Below are positions 29,654 to 39,200 of a stretch of 41,693 nt of DNA, one piece after another; within the stretch, counting starts at the first letter, position 1, and each line of letters opens with the position of its first letter. The notes below the pieces were generated by a model. It was given only the letters and a program-made list of their open reading frames with translations. It was not told where the DNA came from and made no database searches. Source of the DNA: JAZDDE01 sp039714435 (GTDB taxonomy: Bacteria > Gemmatimonadota > Gemmatimonadetes > Palauibacterales > Palauibacteraceae). The translations under genes were made by a program, and so were the position numbers. The stretch covers positions 1 to 41,693 of the forward strand of contig JBDLJJ010000010.1 in the NCBI GenBank assembly GCA_039714435.1. The letters run 5' to 3'.

Positions 29654-30064
29654 ATGCAAAACCGCGCAGTGGCGTCATTCGAAGTGACAGGATGGGATCA
29701 GTTGCCACCCGATAACGGCGGGGAAGGGCCGGTGCTGTCTCGGGCCACGGTGGGCAAAGCGTTCAATGGAGACTTGGTCGGCGAAAGCACCGCCACCCTA
29801 CTCATGTGCCAGGCGGATACGTCCGAACTCAGCGCAGGAGCCGGTTATGTAGCTTCGGAGCGATTTGCCGGACAGCTGGCTGGCAAACAGGGCACGTTCG
29901 TCATGCAGCACTGGGGCGTAAGCGAGGCCGGGGGACAGCGCACGGGTGGCCATGTCGTGCCAGGCTCGGGAACCAGCGACCTTGCTGGACTCACAGGTGA
30001 GGTTGCGATTTCCGTGGACGCGGACGGCGCTCACACGCTTACGCTCGACTACGAGATCGACTGA
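29654..30064 (+). CDS. DUF3224 family protein
   Basis: The 136-residue protein is a beta-barrel-like DUF3224 protein: NRAVASFEVTGWDQLP, LSRATVGKAFNGDLVGESTA, the CQADTSELSAGAGYVASERF segment, GKQGTFVMQHWGV, VVPGSGTSDLAGLTGEVAIS and THTLTLDYEI-like ending DGAHTLTLDYEID. The family is structurally related to allene-oxide-cyclase-like barrels (inference), and no reaction is known. The ATG follows GAGGACGAAA. The next VOC gene starts 16 bases after the stop. No signal peptide is seen. Confidence 0.83.
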   Translation: MQNRAVASFEVTGWDQLPPDNGGEGPVLSRATVGKAFNGDLVGESTATLLMCQADTSELSAGAGYVASERFAGQLAGKQGTFVMQHWGVSEAGGQRTGGHVVPGSGTSDLAGLTGEVAISVDADGAHTLTLDYEID

Positions 30065-30080
30065 GAAAGGGTCGGGGACG

Positions 30081-30830
30081 ATGCCAATCGACACCAATTC
30101 ATTCTGCTGGAACGGAATAGTCAGTACGGACGCAGACGCGGCCAGGTCATTCTACGCGGACGTGATCGGCTGGGTAGCCGTGGATCACACGTTTCCGAGT
30201 GGTGAGACGACTACCATGTTCTTCACCGGTGAAACAGCGCGAGGCCATCTCCGCGCTCCGCAGTCCGAGGGCGAGCCTAACCACTGGACGAGCTATTTGC
30301 GCGTAGATGACGTGGCCGCGTCAGTGGCCTCCGCGGAGGCGAGCGCCGGCGGTGTCCTCGTCCCGGCGACGGACATTGATCCGGGTACGTTCGCGGCTGT
30401 CACGAGTCCCAGTGGCATCGTGCTGTGTCTGTTCCACGAGGCAGACGAAGCGTCGGCAGAGAACGCGCCGGCGGGCGTAGGAAGCGTCAACTGGACCGAA
30501 CTGCAGAGCAGAGACATCGAGGCCGACCTTCCCTGGCTGAAGGCCGCGTTCGGTTTCGAACTGAGCGAGATGGAGATCCCGAATGGTACGTATTACATGC
30601 TGAACAGCGGCGGGAAACCCCGGGGCGGAGCAGTAGCAGCTTTCAGGGAAGAGATCGCCGGCCGTTGGCTGGCCTGGATTCAGACAGACGATATAGACGA
30701 AGCAGTTGGCCGAGTGACGGCCGGCGGTGGCAGTGTGGTCGCTCAGCCATTCGTACATCCAGGTGTGGGCCGTCTGGCCATGGTTGCCGACCCGACCGGG
30801 GCCACGTTCGGGCTCATCGCACCGGACTAG
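30081..30830 (+). CDS. Double-module VOC protein (CFP30B-like)
   Basis: The 249-residue protein contains two VOC domains in tandem. The first runs from FCWNGIVSTDADAARSFYA to SPSGIVLCLFHEAD, the second from VNWTELQSRDIEADLPWLKA to VADPTGATFGLIAPD. WNGIVSTDADAA..FYADVIGW and WTELQSRDIEADLPWLKAAFGF are matching openings, so the two halves arose by duplication, as in CFP30B/antibiotic-resistance-type glyoxalases. Metal ligands are not fully canonical (no His in the expected first strand), so it may bind rather than transform its ligand. It lies in a detoxification-like block. Confidence 0.85.
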   Translation: MPIDTNSFCWNGIVSTDADAARSFYADVIGWVAVDHTFPSGETTTMFFTGETARGHLRAPQSEGEPNHWTSYLRVDDVAASVASAEASAGGVLVPATDIDPGTFAAVTSPSGIVLCLFHEADEASAENAPAGVGSVNWTELQSRDIEADLPWLKAAFGFELSEMEIPNGTYYMLNSGGKPRGGAVAAFREEIAGRWLAWIQTDDIDEAVGRVTAGGGSVVAQPFVHPGVGRLAMVADPTGATFGLIAPD

Positions 30831-30917
30831 CCCTAGATGGTCTAGCCCCGCCAAACCTACCAGTGCGACTATGCGGGAGTCAGATGGAAAACTGGCTACT
30901 GCATGGAGAGGGTCTAG

Positions 30918-31838
30918 ATGGCTAAGGGCAAGAAGTCGATTTTCGCGGCGATCATCGGGAACGGCCTCATTGCCGTTACCAAGTTCATCGCGGCGGGGAT
31001 GACGGGCAGTTCCGCCATGCTCACTGAGGGAGTGCACTCTCTTGTCGACACGGGCAATGGCGGACTGCTCCTCCTCGGTCTGCGGCGGGGGCGGCGGCCT
31101 CCCGACGAGGCTCACCCCTTCGGCTATGGCAAAGAGGTCTATTTCTGGACCCTTCTCGTGGCGATGCTGATCTTCGCCGGTGGCGGAGCCGTCAGCATCT
31201 ACGAGGGTATCGAGCACATCCGCCATCCCACACCGGCCGGCGACCCGACCGTTGCCTTCATCGTGCTTGGCCTGGCCTTCGTGTTTGAGGGGCTGGCCTG
31301 GCTGGTCGCCTGGCGCGAATTCCAGCACTCCAAGGGAGACGTGACCGCCTGGCGGGCCATACGTAGGGGAAAAGACCCTACAGCATTCGCCGTACTTCTT
31401 GAGGATACTGCTGCTCTGGCGGGCATCGTCGTGGCGGCCGCAGGAATCTGGGCGGCTCGCATTCTGGAAATGCCAGCACTCGACGGGGTAGCATCGGTTG
31501 TGATCGGGCTCATCCTCGCCACGGTAGCCGTCGTGCTGGCCCGAGAGACCAGGGGTCTGCTCGTCGGCGAAGCGGCGGAGGAGACGTTGGTTCGGGGGGT
31601 CCGGTCGATTGTCGAGGAGGACGATTCAGTGGCCGAAGTGGTCCGGATGCTGACCATGCATGTAGGTCCCGAAGACGTGGTCGTTAACCTCGACCTTCGC
31701 TTCCTACCGGAACTCGATGCCACCGGGATCGGAGAGGCGGTCGCGCGGCTGGAGGAGCATATCAAACACTCATTTCCTCAGGTGCGCTACCTGTTCATGG
31801 AGCTGGCTTCCCTGACGCACCCGGGGAGAGGATCGTAG
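30918..31838 (+). CDS. Cation diffusion facilitator (CDF) transporter
   Basis: The 306-residue protein has six transmembrane segments starting IFAAIIGNGLIAVTKFIAAG, with TM2 metal residues in AMLTEGVHSLVDTGNGG (HxxxD) and TM5 residues in VLLEDTAALAGIVVAA, where the usual HxxxD reads EDTAA. The HPFGYGKEVYFW loop and the EDTAALAG change are typical of the ZnT9-like CDF branch. The C-terminal cytoplasmic domain (~210-300) includes MLTMHVGPEDVVVNLDLRFL. It would export a divalent cation such as Zn2+ or Co2+ by proton antiport, though ZnT9-type proteins are atypical. The PLP enzyme follows 4 bases after the stop. Confidence 0.87.
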   Translation: MAKGKKSIFAAIIGNGLIAVTKFIAAGMTGSSAMLTEGVHSLVDTGNGGLLLLGLRRGRRPPDEAHPFGYGKEVYFWTLLVAMLIFAGGGAVSIYEGIEHIRHPTPAGDPTVAFIVLGLAFVFEGLAWLVAWREFQHSKGDVTAWRAIRRGKDPTAFAVLLEDTAALAGIVVAAAGIWAARILEMPALDGVASVVIGLILATVAVVLARETRGLLVGEAAEETLVRGVRSIVEEDDSVAEVVRMLTMHVGPEDVVVNLDLRFLPELDATGIGEAVARLEEHIKHSFPQVRYLFMELASLTHPGRGS

Positions 31839-31842
31839 AACA

Positions 31843-33105
31843 ATGAAAGACTTCAATCCGATCGAGTCGTTCGCGGACATGACGCACGAGTTCGGCGAGC
31901 ACGGCGGCGTCAATATGTCGATAGAGACCAGCACGACCTTTACGGTCATGCACGCCGACACGCTGCCCGACATCTTTCTGGGCCGGAAAGGACCCGAAGA
32001 GGGCGGATGCTTCCTGTACGGCCGTCATTTCAATCCCACAGTGTATGTCCTTGGCAAGCAGATCGCGGCCATCGAAGGCGCTGAGGCTGGGTACTGCACC
32101 GCCAGCGGTATGGGGGCCATCAGCAGCACCGTGATGCAGCTCTGCGGCCATGGGGATCACGTCGTGAGCAGCGATACGATTTACGGCGGCACGTTCGCTC
32201 TGTTCCGGGATTACCTGCCCGCAAAGACCGGCATCGACGTCAGCTTTGTGGACATGAGCGATCGAGCGGCGGTAGAGAGCGCCATTACGCCGCGCACAAA
32301 AGTCGTCTACGTGGAGTCGATTTCCAATCCGACTCTTCGCGTGGCCGATATCCCGTACCTGGCGGAGCTAGCCCACTCGCACGGCGCAAAGCTTGTCGTC
32401 GACAATACGTTCAGTCCGCTAATCCTGTCGCCGCTGAAGCTGGGGGCGGACATCGTAGTCCATAGTCTGACCAAGTTCATCAACGGGGCATCGGATTACA
32501 TTGGCGGAGCGATCTGCGCCTCGAGCGAGTTCATCACGGAGCTGATGGATCTCCACCTCGGTTCCTTGATGTTGCTTGGCCCGGCGCTTGATCCGAGGGC
32601 GGCGTTCGCGATCAGTATGCGCCTGCCGCATCTGGGGCTGCGAATGGTCGAACACAGCCGCCGCGCGCAGACCTTTGCCGAGCGCCTACACGAGGCAGGT
32701 CTGAGCGTGACCTATCCAGGGCTGGCGGATCATCCGGATCACGAACTCCTGGAACGCCTTCGTCGGCCGGAATACGGCTGCGGCGGCATCCTTTGCCTGG
32801 ATCTGGGCGATCAACGCAGGGCTCACGAGTTCATGGAGATACTGCAGAACAAGGATCGCTTCGGCTTCATGGCGGTCAGCCTCGGTTACTTCGAGACGCT
32901 GATGTCGTGCTCGTCCAGTACGACGTCGAGCGAGCTGACGGAAGAGGAGCAGCGCAGCGCCAATATCCGCCCCGGGCTCGTTCGTATGTCTATCGGATAC
33001 ACGGGTACGCTCGAGCAGCGCTGGAGTCAGCTACGCGATGCGTTAGAGATACTAAATCTGATGGAAACGGAGGTGGCAGGCGAAAGCGTCGGCTCGGTGA
33101 ACTAA
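31843..33105 (+). CDS. Cys/Met-metabolism PLP-dependent enzyme (gamma-lyase/synthase type)
   Basis: The 420-residue protein is of the cystathionine gamma-synthase/methionine gamma-lyase class. It has YGRHFNPTVYVLGKQIAAIE, the substrate-side CTASGMGAISSTVM, DTIYGGTFALF, VESISNPTLRVADI, LVVDNTFSPLILSPL (Asp to the PLP nitrogen), and the Schiff-base Lys211 in VVHSLTKFINGASDYIGGAI. The C-terminal VSLGYFETLMSCSSSTTSSE and RPGLVRMSIGYTGTLEQRW are characteristic. The reaction (gamma-elimination or replacement) cannot be separated by eye. The start is 4 bases after the CDF stop. Reverse-type products such as methanethiol or homocysteine would link to the homocysteine methyltransferase at 20260 only by pathway logic. 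Confidence 0.9.
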   Translation: MKDFNPIESFADMTHEFGEHGGVNMSIETSTTFTVMHADTLPDIFLGRKGPEEGGCFLYGRHFNPTVYVLGKQIAAIEGAEAGYCTASGMGAISSTVMQLCGHGDHVVSSDTIYGGTFALFRDYLPAKTGIDVSFVDMSDRAAVESAITPRTKVVYVESISNPTLRVADIPYLAELAHSHGAKLVVDNTFSPLILSPLKLGADIVVHSLTKFINGASDYIGGAICASSEFITELMDLHLGSLMLLGPALDPRAAFAISMRLPHLGLRMVEHSRRAQTFAERLHEAGLSVTYPGLADHPDHELLERLRRPEYGCGGILCLDLGDQRRAHEFMEILQNKDRFGFMAVSLGYFETLMSCSSSTTSSELTEEEQRSANIRPGLVRMSIGYTGTLEQRWSQLRDALEILNLMETEVAGESVGSVN

Positions 33106-33124
33106 TAGAAGCAGGGGAGCCCGA

Positions 33125-33508
33125 ATGAGGAGACTGCACGTGGTGGTGGGGGCGCTGCTGTTCGGAGCTTTCCTGGCCACCGGGATCTATATGGACCTGA
33201 GTCTCGGTCACCTGCGCGATATGGACCAGGCGACCAGGATGTTTTACCGCTCGCGCCACATCTACATTCTCATGGCGGCTCTGCTGCATGCCGGTATCGG
33301 TGCGTACTACAGGATGATTCCGGGCCGCGAACGTATTCAGAAGTTAGGGTCGCTCCTCACAGTCGCTGCCGGCGGCGGGCTGGTCGCGGCTTTCTTCACT
33401 GAGGCAGTCGCCGCTGACCTACGGTCCTCACTCAGCCTGTACTCCATCGCGGCCCTGACCCTTGGAACGACGCTGCATCTCGCGGCTGGCCTTCGCCGCC
33501 AACGCTAG
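33125..33508 (+). CDS. Four-TM membrane protein, unknown
   Basis: The 127-residue protein has hydrophobic segments HVVVGALLFGAFLATGIYMD, HIYILMAALLHAGIGAYYRM, LGSLLTVAAGGGLVAAFF and SIAALTLGTTLHLAAGL. A His/Arg-rich loop LGHLRDMDQATRMFYRSRH sits between the first and second. No family is recognised. The compact Gly/Ala helices suggest a small electron-carrier or structural membrane protein, but nothing decides this. AGGGGAG precedes the ATG. Its stop overlaps the 3' end of the minus-strand frame at 33505. Confidence 0.7.
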   Translation: MRRLHVVVGALLFGAFLATGIYMDLSLGHLRDMDQATRMFYRSRHIYILMAALLHAGIGAYYRMIPGRERIQKLGSLLTVAAGGGLVAAFFTEAVAADLRSSLSLYSIAALTLGTTLHLAAGLRRQR

Positions 33509-33792
33509 TCCGCCTGCGGCGTCGGTCCAGTGCGCCAGCGCACGCGCCAGCGGGAGGCGAGTATCAGGGCGAGCAGCACCAGGAAGATGGTTGGTGCGAT
33601 CCAACCCAGCTCATTCGGTTTCGTAGTAGTTGTGTAGACGGCACCCAGCATGATGACTATCAGTCCGCTGGCCGCGGCCGCGCGACGAGGCTCGGCAAGG
33701 CGGTGGCATTCATCCTCGTGTCGAGCACCGTGATCGTCCTGCTGCTCTCCAGCGTTCAGTATGGGCCTGGCAGCGGCCCAGCGCCCTGACAG
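33505..33792 (-). pseudogene. Start-less small membrane-protein frame
   Basis: Minus-strand codons from the stop of the DUF1554 gene to a TAG at 33505-33507 stay open for about 95 codons. The last ~50 look real: SGLIVIMLGAVYTTTKPNEL, GWIAPTIFLVLLALILASRW and RVRWRTGPTPQAD, giving two transmembrane helices around a Thr-rich loop. The upstream part is a basic, His-rich stretch with no ATG, GTG or TTG. Another frame begins ATG at 33711 (MNATALPSLVARPR), so a one-base indel may have split a ~65-residue gene. An ATG-led 48-residue version starting at 33651 is the conservative alternative. Confidence 0.4.
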
Positions 33793-34476
33793 TCAGTCAG
33801 CCGCGAAACAGTAGAAAAGACCGTTGCCGCCCGTACCCTGCAGGTTCTCCTGGCTGCATCCCCGGGAGCCGTGCGCAGAGTTCCACGAAGTCGGATTTCC
33901 GCCTCCGCCGACCCGGTCGTGGTGCCCGACAAGAGCGCTACCCTCGGCGTTGCTCGTCCAGTTCCGGCAGGTTGTGTCTCCTTCATCCGACGATGCCATC
34001 CCGTCCAGCGTCGATCCCGTCAGGATATCGTGCATGTTGGGACGGTCTCCGCGGCCATTGACCACAGCGCCGTTTTCGGTAAGTGACGTTTCCTTGCCCA
34101 GATTGTTGGATTCCGAGTGCAAATCGTCGATGTTTTGCGCCACGAGAACCAGGTTCGCGTTGTGCCACGGACCCTGTCCGATTCGGTCGCGCGCGTTGAC
34201 GGCTGGAGCGCCGTCCATGGCTACCGTGCTCAGGTAGGCGCGCCAGGTGCGGGCACCCGAGCCCACGGCCTCGGCCAGTGCCTTACAGTGCTGGTCGGCT
34301 CCCTCAAGGCCACCGAGGTTGGCTCCGGCGCCTGGTCCGGAGCCTGTAATGAAGAAGCCCATAGTAGCTGAACTGAGTTCGGAATCCGGCGCTTCGGAGG
34401 AGTCTCCGTCGGCTCGAGCGCAGGCAGCGGTGGCGGCGAGCAGTGTAGCGCCGACAAGTAGCAGTACTGGTTTCAC
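33793..34476 (-). CDS. DUF1554 (lectin-like) lipoprotein
   Basis: The 227-residue product has a lipoprotein signal (VLLLVGATLLAATAAC) and a DUF1554/collagen-C-lectin-like domain. Supporting segments are MGFFITGSGPGAGANLGGLE, ADQHCKALAEAVGSGARTWR, AYLSTVAMDG, ARDRIGQGPWHNANLVLVAQ, DDLHSESNNLGKETSLTENG and CRNWTSNAEGSALVGHHDR with SRGCSQENLQ ... LFYCFA. Disulfide-paired cysteines and Gly/Asn loops are typical. It is likely displayed on the outer membrane for adhesion or sugar binding (inference). The GTG has GAGGAGA upstream. It is divergent from YtoQ. Confidence 0.8.
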   Translation of the reverse strand: MKPVLLLVGATLLAATAACARADGDSSEAPDSELSSATMGFFITGSGPGAGANLGGLEGADQHCKALAEAVGSGARTWRAYLSTVAMDGAPAVNARDRIGQGPWHNANLVLVAQNIDDLHSESNNLGKETSLTENGAVVNGRGDRPNMHDILTGSTLDGMASSDEGDTTCRNWTSNAEGSALVGHHDRVGGGGNPTSWNSAHGSRGCSQENLQGTGGNGLFYCFAAD

Positions 34477-34600
34477 AGTGTCTCCTCGGGTGCAGCCGGT
34501 TTCCGAACCGAATCCGGTCCATATCTTTACTATCCAGTTCCACACAGTATGAGCGATCGTCGAGCCCGGAAACCAGCAATTGGCTCGAGGGGGATACAAT

Positions 34601-35041
34601 ATGACCTGGACCGTATACTTGTCGGGCGAGATTCACACGCACTGGCGTCAGCGCATCGAGGAAGGTGCTGCTGCAGCCGGGCTGCCCATGACGTTCACGT
34701 CCGCGGTGACCGATCATCCTGCCAGCGATGCGGCGGGAGACATTCTCGGAGCGGAAGAAAGCGGTTTCTGGCGCGATCACAAATCGGCCAAGGTGAACGC
34801 GATTCGCACCCGGACTCTGATCCAGCAATGTGATGTCGCTGTGATACGATTCGGGGACAAGTACAAGCAGTGGAATGCGGCCTTCGATGCCGGCTACTGC
34901 GCGGCCCTGGGCAAGCCGTACATCACTCTGCACGATGAGGAGGTCGTGCATGCGCTCAAAGAGGTGGACGCGGGAGCGATGGCCTGGGCCAAGGAGCCGG
35001 AGCAAGTGGTTGAGATACTCAGATATGTGAGTCTGGCATGA
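34601..35041 (+). CDS. ytoQ: YtoQ-family protein
   Basis: The 146-residue protein matches the YtoQ family, a nucleoside 2-deoxyribosyltransferase-like fold. Key segments are WTVYLSGEIHTHWRQRIEE, FTSAVTDHPASDAAGDILG, FWRDHKSAKVNAIRTRTLIQ, QCDVAVIRFGDKYKQWNAAF and DAGYCAALGKPYITLHDEEV. The biological role is unknown. The ATG is preceded by GAGGGGGAT, and an IR CGAGCC/GGCTCG (34561-34587) lies just upstream, which may be a hairpin or operator. The stop overlaps the Cdd1-like start by ATGA. Confidence 0.87.
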   Translation: MTWTVYLSGEIHTHWRQRIEEGAAAAGLPMTFTSAVTDHPASDAAGDILGAEESGFWRDHKSAKVNAIRTRTLIQQCDVAVIRFGDKYKQWNAAFDAGYCAALGKPYITLHDEEVVHALKEVDAGAMAWAKEPEQVVEILRYVSLA

Positions 35042-35325
35042 CGATCAGAACCGAAGTGAGCAGGTTCGAGCACATTCCCAACGTGGGTCCGGCCACAAGC
35101 CGGGACTTTCGTCTGCTGGGCATAGTGGCGCCGCAAGAGCTGGTGGGACGCGATCCCTATGCGATGTACGATGATCTGTGCGCGGCTACCGGTAAGCGCG
35201 TCGATCCCTGCGTAATCGACGTGTTCATCTCTGCCGTTCGTTTCATGGAAGGCGAGGATCCGCACGATTGGTGGGACTACACGGCGGAACGAAAGCGTGA
35301 GCTGGCCCGGCGGGAGGCGGGTTGA
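35038..35325 (+). CDS. Cdd1-like helix-hairpin-helix protein
   Basis: The 95-residue protein is a helix-hairpin-helix module: FEHIPNVGPATSRDFRLLGI (HhH turn NVGPAT), VAPQELVGRDPYAMYDDLCA, VDPCVIDVFISAVRFMEGED and PHDWWDYTAERKRELARRE. This layout, with its conserved C and WWDYT tail, matches the Cdd1/pathogenicity-locus family. DNA or RNA contact through the hairpin is inferred from the fold. It is translationally coupled to YtoQ. It ends 67 bases before the M50 gene, and no promoter is visible between. Confidence 0.82.
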   Translation: MTIRTEVSRFEHIPNVGPATSRDFRLLGIVAPQELVGRDPYAMYDDLCAATGKRVDPCVIDVFISAVRFMEGEDPHDWWDYTAERKRELARREAG

Positions 35326-35392
35326 TCCACCCGTCCGCTCGCGAGTGGCGCGCTGCTGAACTCCGGGCCGGCCGTGGACACGTCAGAACCTG

Positions 35393-36100
35393 ATGCCCGA
35401 CATAGTCGAGGGACTGGTCTTTTACGCTGTTTTCTTGGCTTCCACGGTACTGCATGAGGCAGCCCACGCTTGGGCTGCATTAAAGGGCGGTGACACAACA
35501 GCGTATGAAGGCGGGCAGGTAACGCTCGATCCTATGCCTCACATCCGGCGTGAGCCGTTCGGAATGGTCGGTCTGCCGATTCTCTCGGTGATGGTCGCCG
35601 GATGGCCATTCGGGTTCGCTAGCGCGCCGTACAACGTGCGGTGGGCTACGCGTTACCCTGATCGTGCAGCCTGGATGGCGCTGGCCGGCCCAGGGGCCAA
35701 CCTTCTGCTAGTTCTGATAGCCGGACTTTTGATCAACTTTGGCGTCGCGGCCGGAGTGTTCTACTCCCCCGATACGATCAATTTTGCCGACGTGACCGCG
35801 GCCACGGCGGGTGCCGGCAGCTGGTGGCATTCTATGGGCTTCGTGCTCGGGTCGTTCTTTGCCTTGAATCTTCTGCTTTTCGTATTTAATCTCTTGCCGT
35901 TTCCGCCTCTAGACGGCAGCGCAGCATTGACGCTCTTGCTCCCGGAACATCTCGTGTCCCGGTACCAGAGTTTTGTCTGGAGCACCCCGCAGCTCTCCTG
36001 GGTCGGACTCATTATCGCCTGGTTCGTCTTCGATTTCTTCTTTGATCCGATCCATCTCACGGCGATCAACCTGCTATATCCAGGGGTCACGTATAACTAG
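35393..36100 (+). CDS. M50 (site-2-protease-like) membrane metalloprotease
   Basis: The 235-residue protein shows the zinc motif HEAAHAWAALKGG (HExxH) in its first helix, FGMVGLPILSVMVAGWPFGF, ALAGPGANLLLVLIAGLLIN, and the third ligand region FNLLPFPPLDGSAALTLLLP (FPPLDG). About five membrane segments and no PDZ domain place it with minimal S2P/rhomboid-unrelated M50B proteases, which cut substrates within the membrane. The ATG has no obvious ribosome-binding site. It precedes the hybrid regulator by 172 bases, so regulated intramembrane proteolysis of that regulator is conceivable but unsupported. Confidence 0.87.
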   Translation: MPDIVEGLVFYAVFLASTVLHEAAHAWAALKGGDTTAYEGGQVTLDPMPHIRREPFGMVGLPILSVMVAGWPFGFASAPYNVRWATRYPDRAAWMALAGPGANLLLVLIAGLLINFGVAAGVFYSPDTINFADVTAATAGAGSWWHSMGFVLGSFFALNLLLFVFNLLPFPPLDGSAALTLLLPEHLVSRYQSFVWSTPQLSWVGLIIAWFVFDFFFDPIHLTAINLLYPGVTYN

Positions 36101-36272
36101 TTGGAGTGCGCTCAGCCCTTACCACCATGCCCCGGTCCACGATGAAGTGGCCGTCTGGCGACATTTTCGGCCTCGGGCAACCCGCTGCGGGATACGCCCC
36201 GCTACAGTTTGCGTTTCTCTTCCCGGACGCGCCCTTTGCAGATCTCATGACAATTTGGTGAGGAGGCTTGCA

Positions 36273-39200
36273 GTGGACGTCGTCGGCCAGGTAACCGACA
36301 TCATCTCCCGTCGCAGTTGCCCAGGCGCCGCCAGCCGGCTCCTGTGCGCCGTGGCGGGCGCCGTCATGGTCTTCTGGCCCATAGCGTCTCAGGCGCAAAC
36401 AGCTCCTTCACTGTATACCGATCCCGGCTATGTTCACGAGCAGTGGACTATAGCCGACGGTCTCCCGGTCAACTCGATCAACGACATTCTTCAGACCCGT
36501 GACGGCTACCTCTGGGTGGCGACGTTTGACGGCTTGGTTCGGTTCGACGGGTCCCGCTTCACCGTATTTAATAGCGGGAACTCGGAGGGCCTGCCCAGCA
36601 ACCGGATCGTGAGACTCCTCGAGGACCGCATGGGGACGATCTGGCTTCTTACGGAGCAGGGCCACCTCGTTCGGTTCGGCAGTGGACGCTTTACGCACTT
36701 TGGACCGAGTCACGGGTTCGGCGACCGGCGAGCCTGGATCTTGTACGAGGATCCGGACGGCACCGTCTGGGTTGGTACGGACAGAGGGTTCGGCCGAATA
36801 CAGGGGGACAGGCTGGAGCTCGTCGCTGAGGACATGATCGACACGCGTGTCAGCGCTTTGCTGGCTGACTCGGGCGGGGTCCTGTGGGTCGGCACGTGGG
36901 ACGCGCAGGTGTTCAGATACGAAGAGGGGAAAGTACGCCCGGTACCGAGACCTGAGGCTTCCTGGGGCCGCGCGTACTCTTTCTACCAAGATCCTGCAGG
37001 TGCGGTATGGGTAGCGACCTCGTCCGGCGCCTATCGCGTCGATCAGTTGCCTGAAACGGCACTGGACTCTCCGCTGGCCGGTCTTCGTACTCCAGTTTCT
37101 CAATTGGTCAGATCCCCCGAGACCGGCTTGCTGTGGGTTGCGGCAGCGGGAGGCACCTATCGTGTCGAGGCGGGTGGCGCGACTCTGATCGCCACCAGAC
37201 CGGGCGCTCTGAATATGAAGGAGCGCATGCAAGTCGACGAGGACGGGGCGGTCTGGAAAGCGATCGGAGCAAGGTTGTACAGGGACGGACACCTGATTGC
37301 ACGGTTCGGGCCTGACGCGGAAGTGGTACTGACAGCAGACATACAGTCTTTCTACCGCGACAGAGAAGGAAGCATCTGGATCGGGACGAACGCGGACGGG
37401 CTGCACCGGCTGAAGCCGGCCCTGTTCGGTGTCTACAGCGAGGACGCGGGTATCACCCACCGTAACATCTACCCGGTGCTGGAAGATCACCTCGGATTCA
37501 TGTGGGTGGGCACGTGGGGTGGGGGACTTAACCGTTTATCTCCGGATGGGACCGCTACTGGTGTCAATCCGGCCGGGGAAAACAGCAACTTTGTGACGGC
37601 CCTCTATCTGGACCGGTCTGACAGCCTGTGGGTGGGTTACTACGGCAACGGCGTGCTGACCTGTGAGCTTCCCGAAATGTCATGCGTCCGACCGGACACG
37701 TCGGTGCCGAGATATGCCCGCGTCAGAGCGTTTCACAAGGACGGCGCTGGCCGGATGTGGGTAGGCACTGACACCAGGCTGCTCCGGCGGGACTCGAAGG
37801 GTTGGACCACGCTCGATGGCCTGCCTCAGGGTCCTCAGCATGCTGTTCGCGTATTCGCCGAGACGTCCGATGGCGCTCTGTGGATGGGCACGAACGGTGG
37901 CGGTTTGTTTCGCTTCTACGACGGCACATTCGAGAGCGTGACGCCCCGCGACGGGCTACCCAGCGACCTGATTCGCTCGCTGTATCAGGATGAAGACGGA
38001 TGGCTGTGGGTCGGAACAGAGGGCAGGGGACTGGCGAGGATCGATCTTTCCGATTGGGACACGGCTGAGCCAGCAATCGAAGCCCGTCGCATCGTGAGCT
38101 ACCGCCAGACCGACGGCTTGTTCGACGAGGTGATTCATCAAATCCTGGAGGACGACTTCGGCCGCCTCTGGATGAGCACCAATCGGGGTATTTTCTGGGT
38201 CGAGCGGACAGAGCTATTGGCTTTCGCGGACGGATCTGTTTCGCGGATTCATTCAGTCGGCTACACGGAGCGAGAAGGTCTGAAGAATCGGGAGGCCAAC
38301 GGGGGATTCCAGCCAGCCGGCGTGAAAGCGGCCGATGGGCGCCTGTGGTTCCCCACGCAGGACGGAGTGGCGGTAGTCGATCCGGCCAACCTCATTCGCA
38401 ACGCCGTTGTGCCGCCCGTGGTCTTGGAAGAGGTACGCAGCGGGGAGCGTGTACTGACCCTGGGAGGCGATGGGTTCACGCTCGGTACCGACGAACGAGA
38501 CGTCGAGTTCAGCTACACCGCGCTCAGCCTTCTAGCGCCGGAAAACGTCCGCTTTCGCTACCGCCTCGACGGGTACAACGAGGACTGGGTTGAAGCGGGA
38601 AACAGACGCACCGCTTTCTATACCAACGTACGGCCTGGCGAGTACACGTTCCGTGTAATCGCCAGCAACAACGACGGTGTGTGGAACGAGGAGGGGGCGG
38701 CCGTGAGCCTGACCGTGGATCCCCATTTCTACGAGACCAGGACGTACTACGCACTGCTCATACTGGTAATATCGCTGCTCGGCCTGGGGGCACTGCGCTG
38801 GCGCATCAGTAGCCTGGAGAGGCACCGGCGGGAACTCCGAGAGCTGGTGGAAACCCGCACCGAGCAGCTTCGAGAGCAGCAGACCCAGCTCGCTACGCAA
38901 AACGTACAGCTCGAACAACAGGCCGTGAAATTAGAAGAGATCAACAGGGCTAAATCCCGGTTTTTTGCTAATATATCGCATGAGTTTCGCACGCCGCTTA
39001 CTCTTACTATCGGGCCGCTCGAGGATCTGCGTGACCGTGGTGCTGATGAATCTGAAGAAAAGCAGTCCCGCTATATCGACATGGCGCTCCGCAATGCCCG
39101 AAGACTTTTGCGGCTCGTGAACCAGATCCTGGACGTGGCCAAACTGGAGTCGGGCGAGATGAAGCTGCAGGCCTACCCACAGGACCTAATCGCCTTCGCC

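Noticed and set aside
1..31838. Integron cassette array: many small, same-strand, unrelated genes
   Set aside because: No integrase gene, no repeated attC core sites between genes, and many ATGA overlaps, which cassettes do not have.
34477..34600. Riboswitch upstream of YtoQ
   Set aside because: Only short 5-6 bp inverted repeats are visible, and no known riboswitch core is recognisable.
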